Of a DNA stretch of 64,000 nt, positions 9,431-21,400 are shown piece after piece; positions within the stretch are counted from its first letter, which is position 1; each line of letters opens with the position of its first letter. The stretch is from positions 52,206-116,205 of the IMG/VR virus record IMGVR_UViG_3300028557_000015; one strand, written 5' to 3'. The notes below the pieces were generated by a model, which worked only from the letters and a program-made list of their open reading frames with translations, was not told the DNA's origin and ran no database searches. This DNA comes from a virus. Position numbers and translations under genes: made by a program.

Positions 9431-9437
9431 TATTTAG
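9431..9437 (-). promoter_or_regulatory. Putative T4-type late promoter (CTAAATA)
   Basis: On the minus strand CTAAATAC lies 21 bases before the ATG of the 101-aa gene. It is one of a set of matching elements ahead of structural genes in this window and would drive the glycan cassette as late genes. Confidence 0.6.
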
Positions 9438-9460
9438 ATAGATACCAATCTATTGAAAAA

Positions 9461-10414
9461 TTAAGATACTGAAACTGAACCAGCCAATGAGATTGTACCC
9501 CATGTATTGGCTAAATTAGTAACTTCTGGTGGACGAACTGTTAATACTGTTGTTGAACCTGTACCAACTGTTAAGCCGTTTGGAATTTCATCCCAAACTG
9601 TAGTGATTGTAATAACGTTACCAACGTCACCATTACTACCAACTGTACCATTTGTCTTAACAAAGATGTTGATGTTAGTTGATAGATAACCTGCTGGGCC
9701 GGTTGATGCTGTTTGATAGTAAACATTAGCATTACTTGTTGTTAGTGCATAGTAACCGCTGTTAGCACTGATAGTTGGTGAATTTCCACCACCACCTATA
9801 CGTGTGACACCGCTATATGGTGTTCCAGCAATAGTTACTGTACCTGATGTAGGAGCAGACAATACAACTGTACCAACATTAGAACACAAGTTATTTAATA
9901 ATAAATTGATACCGGCAGTATTATTAGCATGTGATACAGTCATTGCTAATTGACCACCTGAATTAAAGAAGTAACGTGCCGCATCTCCGTTTGCAAAAGT
10001 AACTGTTTGCGTAAAGGTTGCAATACTTGTCCAAGTGGCACCGGCTACTACAGTATTTGATGTAGTAGAGCTTTGCGTTGCCGCATTCAATCTACTTGTA
10101 TAAATGGTTGTTAGATTAGTAGGAATAGCAGAAAGATATGTAATTGTTCCACCTGTTGCTGGGGCAGTTACGCTGGTGATAGAAGTACCCTGATGTGTGG
10201 CTGCATTTGCAGTTCTATTTACTAAATTAGCCCAACTTGATGCTAAAATAGTATCACCGGTTGCAACGTTTGCTAATGCAGGTTGACCATAACCAGCTGT
10301 GGTACCACCGGTAGCCCAAACAGTATTCAATGTTCCTGATGCTGTAGCCGGGTTTCCTCCAACTAAAGCATTGTAATCTGCGGCTGCAATTGTTTGATAT
10401 TGTGCGTAACTCAT
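9461..10414 (-). CDS. Putative tail-fibre or virion surface protein (317 aa)
   Basis: The protein is rich in Thr, Ala, Asn and Gly and has no Cys-based or enzymatic motif. It starts MSYAQYQTIAAADYNALVGG and then runs in beta-type repeats (for example VTIAGTPYSGVTRIGGGG). The composition and its position between a fibre-like gene and the glycan cassette point to a virion surface or neck/tail-fibre component. I recall similarly beginning proteins in T4-like cyanophages annotated only as structural. A GGATAA Shine-Dalgarno-like segment precedes the ATG; no promoter of its own was seen, so it is likely co-transcribed with the gene before it. Confidence 0.6.
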   Translation of the reverse strand: MSYAQYQTIAAADYNALVGGNPATASGTLNTVWATGGTTAGYGQPALANVATGDTILASSWANLVNRTANAATHQGTSITSVTAPATGGTITYLSAIPTNLTTIYTSRLNAATQSSTTSNTVVAGATWTSIATFTQTVTFANGDAARYFFNSGGQLAMTVSHANNTAGINLLLNNLCSNVGTVVLSAPTSGTVTIAGTPYSGVTRIGGGGNSPTISANSGYYALTTSNANVYYQTASTGPAGYLSTNINIFVKTNGTVGSNGDVGNVITITTVWDEIPNGLTVGTGSTTVLTVRPPEVTNLANTWGTISLAGSVSVS

Positions 10415-10423
10415 TGTTTATCC

Positions 10424-11656
10424 TTAATTTATTTTAACGAAGGCTTCTACGGCCCCTATTTCATCTGTCAGTTTATCTTCCAATGAACGACCGATAGTGT
10501 TGAATGCAGTTGCCTCACCCTTTTGTGCGGCACGTGCCATACCATTGCCTGCGCTTACTAAACGCTGGCCTTTTTTAACTTTACCTATAACCTTAACTTG
10601 AACTCGTCCACCAACTGCAATTGCAGGATGGGTGTCATCATTACCTGCCATAGCGTTCATCAAGTAACCCGCAGTTGACGATACAACACCAAATACATCT
10701 TCTGATAATTCGTATTGCACCGCAGTAATTTCTTTGTCTCCGCCCATCTCAACAACAGTACCTGCATCATAGAAAGCATCAGCTTCAAAGCGTTCTGCCA
10801 AGTCAGCATAAGTTGACTGTAGTCGTGATCCTGCACTTAGTGTGAAATTACCTGTCATTGTACCGGCTGTTGTATTTGATCCAGTTGTTAATGTTGTTAA
10901 TGTAACAGTTGTTGCAAGAATTGCGCCGTTGTATACTGGTAGAAGTGCTTGTACATTACTATTTGAGTAAGTGCCTCCAAAATTGATATTGGCGCCATTG
11001 GCATAATAATAACCATCTGTTCTAATACCTAAGGGACTACCTACTCCGCCTACCACTAAGTTACCACCAGTAACCCACATACTTGTACCAGCAATGCTAT
11101 TAGCAGTACCTGCACCGTTCTGAGTTAATACACCTGTTAATGTTACTGCGGTTGACTGTGATCCTGCATTGATAGATTGAGTAAACAATGAACCAATATT
11201 ACCAGTACCAATGTTTGCTGTACCTGAACTAATATTTGCTGTAGAACTTACAGAAATATTTGTAAAAATTCCATTTGCGCCTTGAACATTATTAACAGCA
11301 GTAACATTATTTGCTGATAAATTACCGGTAACTTGAACTGAACCAAAAGTAGTTGTGGAGTTTGCTGAACTTACAGCTAATGACACCCACGCATTTGCGT
11401 TTGATAATCCATCTGTAGGGCAAACATACAATGTGTTTGCATTAGTGTTATACCATAATTGACCAGTTAACGGATTAGCTGGTGGTGTTGTATCTGCAAA
11501 ATTTTCTAGTTGGTGAACAAAGTTTGTGTCTAGTGTTTGACCATAACCAGCAAAGTTTCTTCCAGGAAGTCCTACGGAAGTGCTAGTGGTATTTATGGTA
11601 CCGTCAGCGATGGTCGTTAGAACAGTTCCATCACTTTTTACAATTGTATATGCCAT
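10424..11656 (-). CDS. Tail-fibre-like protein with C-terminal G2 peptidase/IMC-like domain (410 aa)
   Basis: Residues about 1-90 (MAYTIVKSDGTVL..., PLTGQLWYNT) look like the conserved attachment end of cyanophage-type fibres. Residues about 95-280 are a Thr/Asn/Gly-rich beta region. The last about 120 residues (YADLAERFEADAFYDAGTVV, EDVFGVVSS, GRVQVKVIGKVKKGQRLVSA, IGRSLE) resemble the Peptidase_G2 / intramolecular-chaperone type ends of phage spikes and fibres, which trimerise and cut themselves. The cleavage residues cannot be named with confidence. The start is supported by CCGGAG 6-8 bases upstream and a late-promoter motif 24 bases upstream. Confidence 0.7.
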   Translation of the reverse strand: MAYTIVKSDGTVLTTIADGTINTTSTSVGLPGRNFAGYGQTLDTNFVHQLENFADTTPPANPLTGQLWYNTNANTLYVCPTDGLSNANAWVSLAVSSANSTTTFGSVQVTGNLSANNVTAVNNVQGANGIFTNISVSSTANISSGTANIGTGNIGSLFTQSINAGSQSTAVTLTGVLTQNGAGTANSIAGTSMWVTGGNLVVGGVGSPLGIRTDGYYYANGANINFGGTYSNSNVQALLPVYNGAILATTVTLTTLTTGSNTTAGTMTGNFTLSAGSRLQSTYADLAERFEADAFYDAGTVVEMGGDKEITAVQYELSEDVFGVVSSTAGYLMNAMAGNDDTHPAIAVGGRVQVKVIGKVKKGQRLVSAGNGMARAAQKGEATAFNTIGRSLEDKLTDEIGAVEAFVKIN

Positions 11657-11680
11657 TTATATTACTCCGGTGTTCTCTTT

Positions 11681-11688
11681 TATTTATC
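11681..11688 (-). promoter_or_regulatory. Putative late promoter (GATAAATA)
   Basis: Minus-strand GATAAATA ends 24 bases before the ATG of the 410-aa fibre-like gene and abuts the stop codon of the preceding gene. Confidence 0.65.
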
Positions 11689-12309
11689 TTATATCGTCAC
11701 TAAGTTCGTTAGTGCTTGGATTCTGACAGTATAATCTATCTGAATTTGTCTATTTAAACTCTTTTGGACTGGGTGAAAAATAACGTGCGTCAATAATCGT
11801 GTAATAACGTTTCCGTTACTATCAGTTCCATAGTTTGCTAATAAACCTAATTCGTCAAAAATATAGCTTGAATCAGTTTGTGTGCTATTATCAAATGCTG
11901 CCTGTCCTGACGGCTCGCCGTAGTCTAGTAAACATTGTACCAAAATGTCTGTATATACACGGCCTGTTGTGTGAGATACAGTCATTTTATTTCTTGTAGG
12001 GTCAAGATTAAAAACACTTGTATCATCTACGATTTTAGCGTAGGTTTGATTGTATAGTGCCGCATTCTGACCTGTTGTATTTGGGGGCAAATAAGTGATA
12101 ACTCCGGTTTCGTCAACTGACGCACCACCATTACCAAATGCCATTTGATAGATTTCTCCGTAGCCACGACTACTTAATGTGTCAGCAATTGCTTCTGACA
12201 TATTTTCATAATTAATGGCATTATGTTTATCCACGAACACTTCCCCGTTATTGGGATCGTAGACTTTCAAAAAGCCTTCAATTTTATATGTTAATTGTAT
12301 TCCTGACAT
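11689..12309 (-). CDS. Putative baseplate/tail structural protein (206 aa)
   Basis: The sequence begins MSGIQLTYKIEGFLKVYDPN and is a mixed alpha/beta protein with no enzymatic motif (YQMAFGNGGASVD, RLLTHVIFHPVQK, QIQIDYTVRIQ). I recall relatives in T4-like marine phages near the baseplate genes, annotated only as structural. Its first about 30 residues match the C-terminal half of the 49-aa product encoded immediately upstream (FLKxxDPNxxEVxV), and the two genes share one base (TAATG). A role in connecting fibres to the baseplate is plausible from position, not shown. Confidence 0.65.
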   Translation of the reverse strand: MSGIQLTYKIEGFLKVYDPNNGEVFVDKHNAINYENMSEAIADTLSSRGYGEIYQMAFGNGGASVDETGVITYLPPNTTGQNAALYNQTYAKIVDDTSVFNLDPTRNKMTVSHTTGRVYTDILVQCLLDYGEPSGQAAFDNSTQTDSSYIFDELGLLANYGTDSNGNVITRLLTHVIFHPVQKSLNRQIQIDYTVRIQALTNLVTI

Positions 12310-12458
12310 TAGTTATCGCCCCGTGTTTGAACCAAAACTTCTTTAGTGTTTGGATCTGTTATTTTTAGAAATGATGAAAAATAGAAACCGCCGGACTCAT
12401 CGGGCTTTGGTCCAACTTCCGGTTTGTCTTCTATTCTATTTTCTTGATTATTATTCAT
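12309..12458 (-). CDS. Small protein (49 aa), truncated copy of the N-terminal motif of the next gene
   Basis: I translated this short frame from the sequence: it starts MNNNQENRIEDKPEVGPKPD and ends EVLVQTRGDN. Its stop shares a base with the ATG of the 206-aa gene, and a late-promoter element ends only 5 bases before its ATG. The second half (SFLKITDPNTKEVLVQ) matches residues about 12-26 of the 206-aa protein (GFLKVYDPNNGEVFVD). The N-terminal half is charged and Pro-rich, probably disordered. It could be a minor virion or assembly protein, or a leader peptide coupling translation of the next gene. The overlap and the homology argue against a chance ORF. Confidence 0.7.
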   Translation of the reverse strand: MNNNQENRIEDKPEVGPKPDESGGFYFSSFLKITDPNTKEVLVQTRGDN

Positions 12459-12463
12459 TTACT

Positions 12464-12471
12464 TATTTATC
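12464..12471 (-). promoter_or_regulatory. Putative late promoter (GATAAATA) directly abutting a start codon
   Basis: Minus-strand GATAAATA is followed by AGTAA and then the ATG of the 49-aa gene. With T4 late-promoter spacing the transcript would begin at or next to the A of the ATG, giving a leaderless mRNA. Confidence 0.6.
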
Positions 12472-12473
12472 TC

Positions 12474-15400
12474 TTATGGAACATCAGCATTTAAGAAATT
12501 AGCACTAAATGTCGTACTAATTTGTAATGGATCACCGTCTACTAGATTATAGTTGTACGAATTCCAAGTAAGTGCGTTATAAACAGTAGGTAGTTTATTA
12601 GATGACAATATACCATAAACTTCAGAATATTTAGGAATAAATGTCTGTTCTCCTGTTCCGTTAGCACCACGTTGCAATCCTGTCACTGTGTTTGTGTCAA
12701 AGTTTACTGTGGTAAATCCAATCTGCTCACCGTTAACATATATCAAATTACCCAATATGACTGTAATTGTTAACAACTCACCTCCAGAAACCCCACCAGT
12801 TATTTTAAGTATCGGAGCTGTTGCCTCAACTGCAATATAATAATCTGCAGGGTCAACAGTCTGAGTAGTGTCATTGTTGTATACAATTACCTGACAAATT
12901 GCCTGTTTGTCACCCTCAAGACCAATGCTTATAATTCCGTCAATCTCAGCAGGAGCAGTTTCATTTTGAATGATAGTTTCTGTAATCATAGTCACATCTT
13001 CTACATAGATAGTATCGTCAGTATCTTGTAGGGTTTCAGTCAACCAAGTTCTTGTTAATGAGTTTGCTCTGTATACAGACGGTACTCCGGTCTTGTTAAC
13101 ATTTTGTAGATATACTGCTTGATTAGGTGTTGCTGTTGGTATCATACTTGTAATAATTACAACATCACCTGGCTCAACTGTTGATAGTATACTTAAATTA
13201 TTATCAGGATTTAATCTCAATGCACTTGATGGAATACGATAACCATTTATAGTTACCCATAGTCTATCAACATTGCCTTGTTCCCACTGTGATACGTTCA
13301 TTGAACCAGTGTCATTAGTCAATGCAAATACATCACCATCACGAACCGCAGTGACTCTAAAGGTTGTTGCAGAAGGTTTATCATATACATAATAAATTGC
13401 AGTAGCAGTTCCTGTACCTGTACCAACTCCTGTTGCAACAAAGTTAGTTCCTACATTATTATTCAATGCACCTATTAGTGTGAAGTCAGTAGTACCTTGA
13501 CTATTGATTTGATATGTATTGCCTTCTGTAAAACTGCCAGCAGTAACTTCAGATTCCAATCCTCCCAATAAGTCAGAACCAGTAAAGATAATTGGTGTTC
13601 CTAATATTAATTCAAGTGAACTAGATACTGTTATTCTGTCATTAGATGCAGTTGTGGCAGTAGCAAGAGTAGTTGTAATTGTGAATGTCTTATCTAACCA
13701 AACATATCCACCACCAGTCCAAGTTGATACTATTGTTACTGGATCGTTAATTGCATTTGCTGTAGGATCATATGCACTATTGTATAACGCAATTTGAGTT
13801 GCACTTATAATTTTAGCATAATATGTATTATTGTTTAGTTGTACAGATCCTAACGTTCCGTCAATTCTAACAATATCATTTTCTGCTAAATTATGCGGTA
13901 CACCAGTTGTAATAGACACAGCAGGATTTCCACTAACTTCAGCTAGAATTGCGCCTGAAGTAGTAACTTGAACCATTACAGGTCCGCTAGGTGTTTCTGA
14001 TATAGTAAAATCAAATCCATTAACTACTGTTTTAATAAAATACACTGTTCCGTCACACAATATATTACCATATGGTGTTGCAGGATTAGAACGCTTAAAC
14101 ATAATTGGTTGTCCAGGAGAGAATCCTATAGTGGAAGAACAAGTAACCACATTAGTAGTAATCGTTGTGCTGGTTATACCAACTGTAATTGGAGCGGTAA
14201 TAAGATTGTCTACTCCTGATATTGGCGCTACTGTTGGTGGATTAGTAATGCCAATCATTGAGCCAAAATCAGTAGTCAATTGTATCGCCGAGCCGCCCGG
14301 TGTTTCTGATACTGCAAATTCAGTCGAGCTAATAATATTTACTACATAATAAGTTTGGTTAGCAACGATGCCACCAAATGTTGTACCAGTAAATGTGATA
14401 GCGTCATTAATATTCAATGAATTTGTGTTACCTGAACTTAAAGTTAAGTAGTCAGGTCCTGGACTATACAATCCGGTGCCGGCTGTTCCAGTTCCGGTGC
14501 CTACACCAGTTGCTGTAAACATAGTTCCTACATTGTTGTCAACTGATCCTATCAATGTAAAGTTTGTTGTACCAACTGTCAATATTTCATAGGTAGCACC
14601 TATAGTAAACGATCCAGCAGTAGTTATTACTCCGCCATCAAAACCAATTGCCGCAGTGCCTGTTCCAGTACCCGCACCACTAGCAGTAAACAAACTTTCA
14701 AGTGAAGTACCTGTTCCTGATCCTATTCCTGTAGCTACAAAAATGTTGTTTAAAGCAGTGCCTGTACCTGTACCAACGCCTGTTGCAACAAATTCCAGAC
14801 CAATTGTATTTGACGATGCACCTATTAATGTAAAATCAGTAGTACCGATTGAATTTATAATATATACATTTCCAATAACAAACGAGCCAGCAGCCACTTG
14901 AGTGGCGCCGATCAATGTAAAGTCAGTAGTACCTAATCCATCAATAGTATATGAAGTGCCTATAACGAACGAGCCGGCATTTATTTGAGTTGAACCAATT
15001 AGGGTGAAGTCCGTCGTTCCAACTTTAGTAATAACATACTCACTACCTACTAAGAATTGTCCGGCGGTTATATTTGCATCATATCCCGGTGTATGAGTTG
15101 TACTACCTATGAAGAATGAATTAGTAGTTGATCCAGAGAAAGTTCCACCATACGTAGTATGTAGATATTGTCTATCAGTTAAGTTATAGCTTGTAACTGC
15201 AACAGTATCGCCTGCACTTGTTCCAAAGTTTAAGCTTAATGTTTCAGTATTGAAATCAATAGTATAGTCAGATGTTTCTACTAAACGTCTACCATTGTGT
15301 TCAACAATAGCATTTTTGGCATTATCGCCACCTACATAATTAGATAACGTAAACTCAGTAACAGCAGTTGTAAGTTCGAATAACTCTACTTCTGGGACTG

Positions 15401-18400
15401 TGTATCCATACTGAACTGGCGCGGTCTCACCAAAAACAGATAATACAACAAAGTCATTTGCTTGAGTATATTGATTAGCGAAAACAATCTTTGCTGTTAT
15501 ACCCTCATCTGCAATAGCTATTGCATAGTCATTTGTAACGCATAATGCTATACCAGTTGCATTAGCTAATGTTACATTTGTTCCACTTGATGTTAATGAT
15601 ACAGTAAACTCATTACCAACAATAGAAGTAATATAATATTGTTGCTGTGCTATTAGTCCAGACGAAACGAATGATCCAGTATCTATCGCATCACTGAACA
15701 CAATTGTGTCACCTACCTCATAATGATCGGTACTATTAACAACAATAGTATTTGTTCCACTATTTGTTTCTGAAACAATACCCTGTTCGCCTAATACTAA
15801 ATTAGTGCCGTTGTGAATAAGTATAGGATCCGTCCAAACTAATCCATTTGTTGATTGGATGTTTACAAGCATTATTCCAGTAGCAGATGTAACATCAAAT
15901 GTAGGGCCTGCTATACCACCTGACACAGATGCAGATATAGTTATTTTGTTAGTTATGTAACTTATTGTCTTTATCCAATATGTAGTACCGGATACTATTC
16001 CACCAAACACTGCACCTTGGAATGTTATAGGTGCATTTACCGCAAAATAATCTACTGACTCGCATACGATGCCATTATCAATCGCATCCGTTTCGATTGC
16101 GTTAACTGATTTTGGATCAGTATTTGGTCGTATTACTCCGGAGCCATTAAATCTATCAGCAGAATAATTACAGTTCAATGGCATCTCAACAAAACCAGTC
16201 GAGATATTATCAACGAACGGTATAGTTTGCGAATTGGCTTTAACTAGTTGATTACCATTGCCTACTTCGTATACATCTAGTCGTAGTGTATGGTCTACTG
16301 CTAATGCTGTTCCGATAGTAACTACTTTATTCACCCAGTCAACAGTAAAATCATAAATTCTTATACTAGTATTTGTTGCAGTTGTAATATCAAACAATGA
16401 TATATTTGCCGGGTTCTCTACAACACCTTCAAATGAGAACTCTGTTTGACCAGAGTCTGGTACTATTTCAGTAGAGACAACATTGTAACCAGCATGTCCG
16501 TATATTGACGTATCCCAATCAGTGCCAGGTCTTGTTGTGACAATCATTGTTAAATTATCAGATACTACCCCAGGAACTAATTCTTCTGGACCATAACCTG
16601 CAGTGAATGCATCTCCTTGTACATCGTATACAGTAGGTGCAGTTTCAAACACAGATGAACTAATCCAAGTATTTCCATTATTTGTACTTGTAATGATAGC
16701 GTTATCATCACCTACTACTATCCATTCACCATCAATACTGTTATATGTTATACCATTTAAATCTTTTGTTGTACCTGACGTTTTAATCGTCCAAGTATAT
16801 CCATCAGATGATGTTTTAATAGTACCTGTATTACCCACAGCCATAAACAATGAGTTAGCATACAACACATCATTTAATGTAGGACCTGTTGGGTAGATGT
16901 ACATAAATGTAGTTGAAGGTGGATTAGTTGCATTCAATGTAATTGGAGATCCACCTGATGTAGTGCTTACTTTAAGTTGTGTAGAAGAAGTAACATCAAC
17001 TACATAGTAAGTTGTACCGGATGAAATCACATTAAATGACTGAGTAAATCTTACTGTATTACCTACTTGGAATCCAGTAGTACTGCCAACGTTAATAACG
17101 TTAGTGCTTGCGTTTACACTAATAATGTTAGATTCATTTAGTCCAAACCAATTAGTGCCGTTCAATGATGTATATATTACACCATCCTCACCAACAGCAA
17201 CAATCATTGAACTGCTTGATGTAACACCGTTAAATCCTTTGTATGATACAATAGGAAGTGTAGTCCAAACGTATCCATCAGAACTGATTTTAATAACACT
17301 TGTTCCTTGTGTAGATCCGGATATTATCTCTTGACCATTACCAACAGATATAAAACCTACATAGCTAGGTATGTTTACATACGTTACACTGTTTAAATTA
17401 TTTACTAATCCATTAGTAAATGTGTCTACTTGTGCCCATGAGAACGTATCAGTTGATAATACAATGTTTTCTCCTACTGCAATCCAAATAGCATTTCCAT
17501 AAGCAACACTTGATAGTGAAGTAGATTCTACAGATAATAAAGTAGAATCGTAATTATTTATAGAATAGGGTGTAGCATCATAGGGTGTGAAGGCTCCGCC
17601 GGCAGTAGTAAACACTATACCATCAGTACTTGTGTAAATAGGTGTAGTTGCACTTTCACAAACTATTACGAACAATCCATTAGCATAGATTATGTCAGAA
17701 GCATTAACTGGAATATTTACTAATTTGTTTATTGCCCAACTTGATGCATCTACGCTTAACAGTGATGCAGAATATTCAGGTGTATTTGCGGCTGCAACAT
17801 ATGTTGTACCGTTCCAAGAAATAGCAACAGTATCTACACTTGTTGGGTAGAATGGTTGGTCTTGCAATATAGTATCTAATGTATATTGATCTTCCGGAGC
17901 AAATGCATTATCTAAATATGTACTATTTGGATAAGTAATGCCTTCAATCAATTGTGTTAAATCTACACCAGGCATATTAACTGTAGGGTCATAGTAACCA
18001 ATGATACGATCCAACTCGTTGAGTTTTCTACTACCACTATTTAATAATTCCCATTTACCTATAATGAATTCATTATCATTGTTACTGATAATACATTGCC
18101 ATACTTGGTTGTTATACTTAACAATACTTTGATTGAAGTAGAATGGCTCTGGTAAAAAAACATAATCACCCAATGTGTATTCTGTTTCTAATACTAGACC
18201 ATTTACCGGGACATTTAATAAAGGATTAGCATATACTTCACATTGTGTTGCAGAAATTACTTTTAAGTAATATTGACGTACTATACCTGCAGGAGTACCA
18301 GAACCAATTACACTTGTAACGTTTCCGTCTGATTCTACTGGTAATAAGAAATCATAATTTGGATTAGTGTTAGCGACTATTACATCAATTCCACTAACAG

Positions 18401-21400
18401 TTAATACCAAATCATTTAATGGACTTGTTCCACCTAAATCAGTTCCAGAAATAGTGATAGTGTTATCAAACGTGTATCCTGAACCCGGATTTACTATATC
18501 AATGGTATATCCACCTAATTTCTTACCAACATTGAATGTTGGCGAAGATATTGGATCTTGCGTAAAGACTGTTTCTAGTATTTCATCCGTTAATCCGATT
18601 GCAGGATCACCTAATGTGTCTGTCAATGTGATATAAGGGTTATCCGCTGTTAATGTCATCTGACCATTGTCAGTAGTTAATACAAGGTCACTGCCTCCTA
18701 TTGTATCAGTAATAGTAAACGTGTCGCCACCTAAATCATAGCTATTGATAAAATATGTTACTAATGCAACTACATTACCAAATACCGCACCAGAGAATGA
18801 TATTGGCATGCCAATATAGAATCCGGTTGTTAGTGTGCCTGAGGCTAATGTATATTCATTAGTAGATGAAGATGAGCTTGCCACTTCAACAGCTAATGCA
18901 CCGTTAGATACTACATAGTATGTGTCACCTGCAGTTAATCCGCCGATGCTTTCAGACAATACAAACGGTAAGTTGTTGTATATGTTTGTTAATCCACCGC
19001 TTAGATATCTCAAATATAAATAATCACCGTTGCTTGTAGCGGCTACTGTATCTCTTGTTACTAAATTACCATTAGTTCCTGATACACCAGTACCTACACT
19101 AGCTACAGTTGGGTAGAACGTAAACAATTGACCAGTAACTTGTCCTGGGCTTACTGGTAGTCCAACGTTCATTGTCATTGAACCTGTTGCAGTTGTTAGT
19201 TGTACCGCAGTAGTTTGGCTAGTTAATGTGCAACTACCTGTTGCAGTACTCAATGTTGTGACCGGTCCGTTGATAGTAGATGACAATGTAATTTGTGTAC
19301 CATTGTAAATGCTTGCAACATAATAAATTTGACCTGCAACAAGACCACCAAACATAGTTCCAGTAAAGATTATCGGGTCATTCACACTTAATTCTAACGT
19401 AGAACCAACTGTTACTAAGTTAGTTGTTACAGTAGTGTTAGTTGCTGTTAATATTAAAGGATCATTTGTTGTTGATATAGTAAATGTTTCACTATCTATA
19501 ACAGTTATGATATAGTAAGTTTCATTTTCAATGATACCACCAAATACATTTCCAACAAAGTATACAGGTAGACCAACATAGAAGCCACTAGTTCCCGCAG
19601 TACCTGTTGGTAGTGTTGGAGTTGTAATGAAGTTGGTTGTTAATTCTGTTGCTGTTACATCTAATATACCAGGATATGCAATTGTAACAATAGCTGTGTT
19701 AGTTACTTCACCGGCGTAGCAAGACAAGCCGGCTGCGGTAACGGTGTAGTCAGTTAATGGCAGTACTGAACCACTAACTGTAGTTGATATTGAGAAGTCA
19801 CTCTCATTTATAACTTCAGCTACATAGTAGGTAGTATTATTTGTAATTACTGGACCTACTGCGCCAACAAATTTAACTGGCATTCCAACATAGAAACCAA
19901 TTGTTGATCCGGAAGCATTTGGTTGGGTACTGTCGTAAGTTAATCTCACTGCATCATTTGCGGCTACTGTTTCACCTACTTGACGGATAAATGATGACCA
20001 TGTAAGCACTTGGTCATTTGTAATATCTTGTATTTCAAATGTTGCACCTTGTGCGCTTGCCAAAATATCATTAACCGGTGGCTGAGTTTGTTCTAATGTA
20101 ATAGCAGAACTTGCAATTCTTGTGCTGTTATTAAATAAACCAGCATAAAAGCTACCATAAAAATTGTCAGGTGCCCACTCAGTTACTTGAGAATCATATG
20201 TAGTTCTATCAAATCGTAATGTAATGATATTTTCTCTAGTTGGTAAAGAAGTTGAAACACAACTTGCTCTGGCACTTACTGCAATATTATTATTACTTCC
20301 GGTTCCAGTATTAGTTAGTACGACTCTATCATGGTCTTGTAATGCATTTGCGTAACTAGTATACAATGCAACAACATAGAAAGGAGTATTTTCTAATACT
20401 GCTAGATAATAATATTGACCATCATCTAATCCACCCACCGCAGTGGTATCAGTACCTACATAGTATTGTATTAAATCACCTGTTTGTACAAATTGAGTTT
20501 GTAATGTAATTGTGTTTGTTAGTACATCAACATCGGTACTAGCAAATGTTACAATCTCACTCGGATCAATTCGAATTTCTGGCAATACTTGATAACCTTC
20601 ACCTGGATCGATTACATCAATTCGTAGAATCGTATCTAAGTTCATCACAGGTTGTAATATAGCCGCACGTCTTGGTGCTGGATATATAGTTGTATCAATA
20701 TATGCAGTGACCTTTGGTGGTTCAGCATAACCTCTACCGCCATTTAATAACAACACAGGAGGTAAGTCAATGATAATTTGTTCACCGGGGAGATGATTTG
20801 TTATGGTAGTACCGTTAACTCCACGAGTCAATCCACTCAATGTGCTATATGCTCTATCAACACTACTGTATGCAATTTCCTCTTCACCTATTAATATAAC
20901 ACCTGTAGTTGGGAAGCCGTATACATTATCAACAACCATTGATATGCTATTCAATGTCAAATATGATAATAATAAAGTGATTGGATAATCATTTACCCCG
21001 GTGATGCTTAAGCCTTGATTATTGAACCAATTGATATATGGTTGAGTTTGCCAGATAGGGTCAGTTGGCAAGTATTGATTGATACTACTTGGATTAGCGT
21101 ATACTAATTCAGGAGTGATATACTGTTGAAACTGTGTGTTATATTGTGCAGGTAAATCAAAATCAGTTATCTCACCTTCGTACACATTAGTGCCAGTGTA
21201 TTTAAATAAGAAGTCTTTGATTACCACATGATAAGGTTTAGCTTCATTTAAATAACCTGCTAAGAATTCTTGGTTATCACTTTGGAATACTTCTAATGGT
21301 AATAATTCACGTATGGTATGTGCAACATCTATGAATGACGTTTTGTTTAACCATGGTAAATAATTTTGACTCTCAATTGTTTCACTAACAATATAATTGA

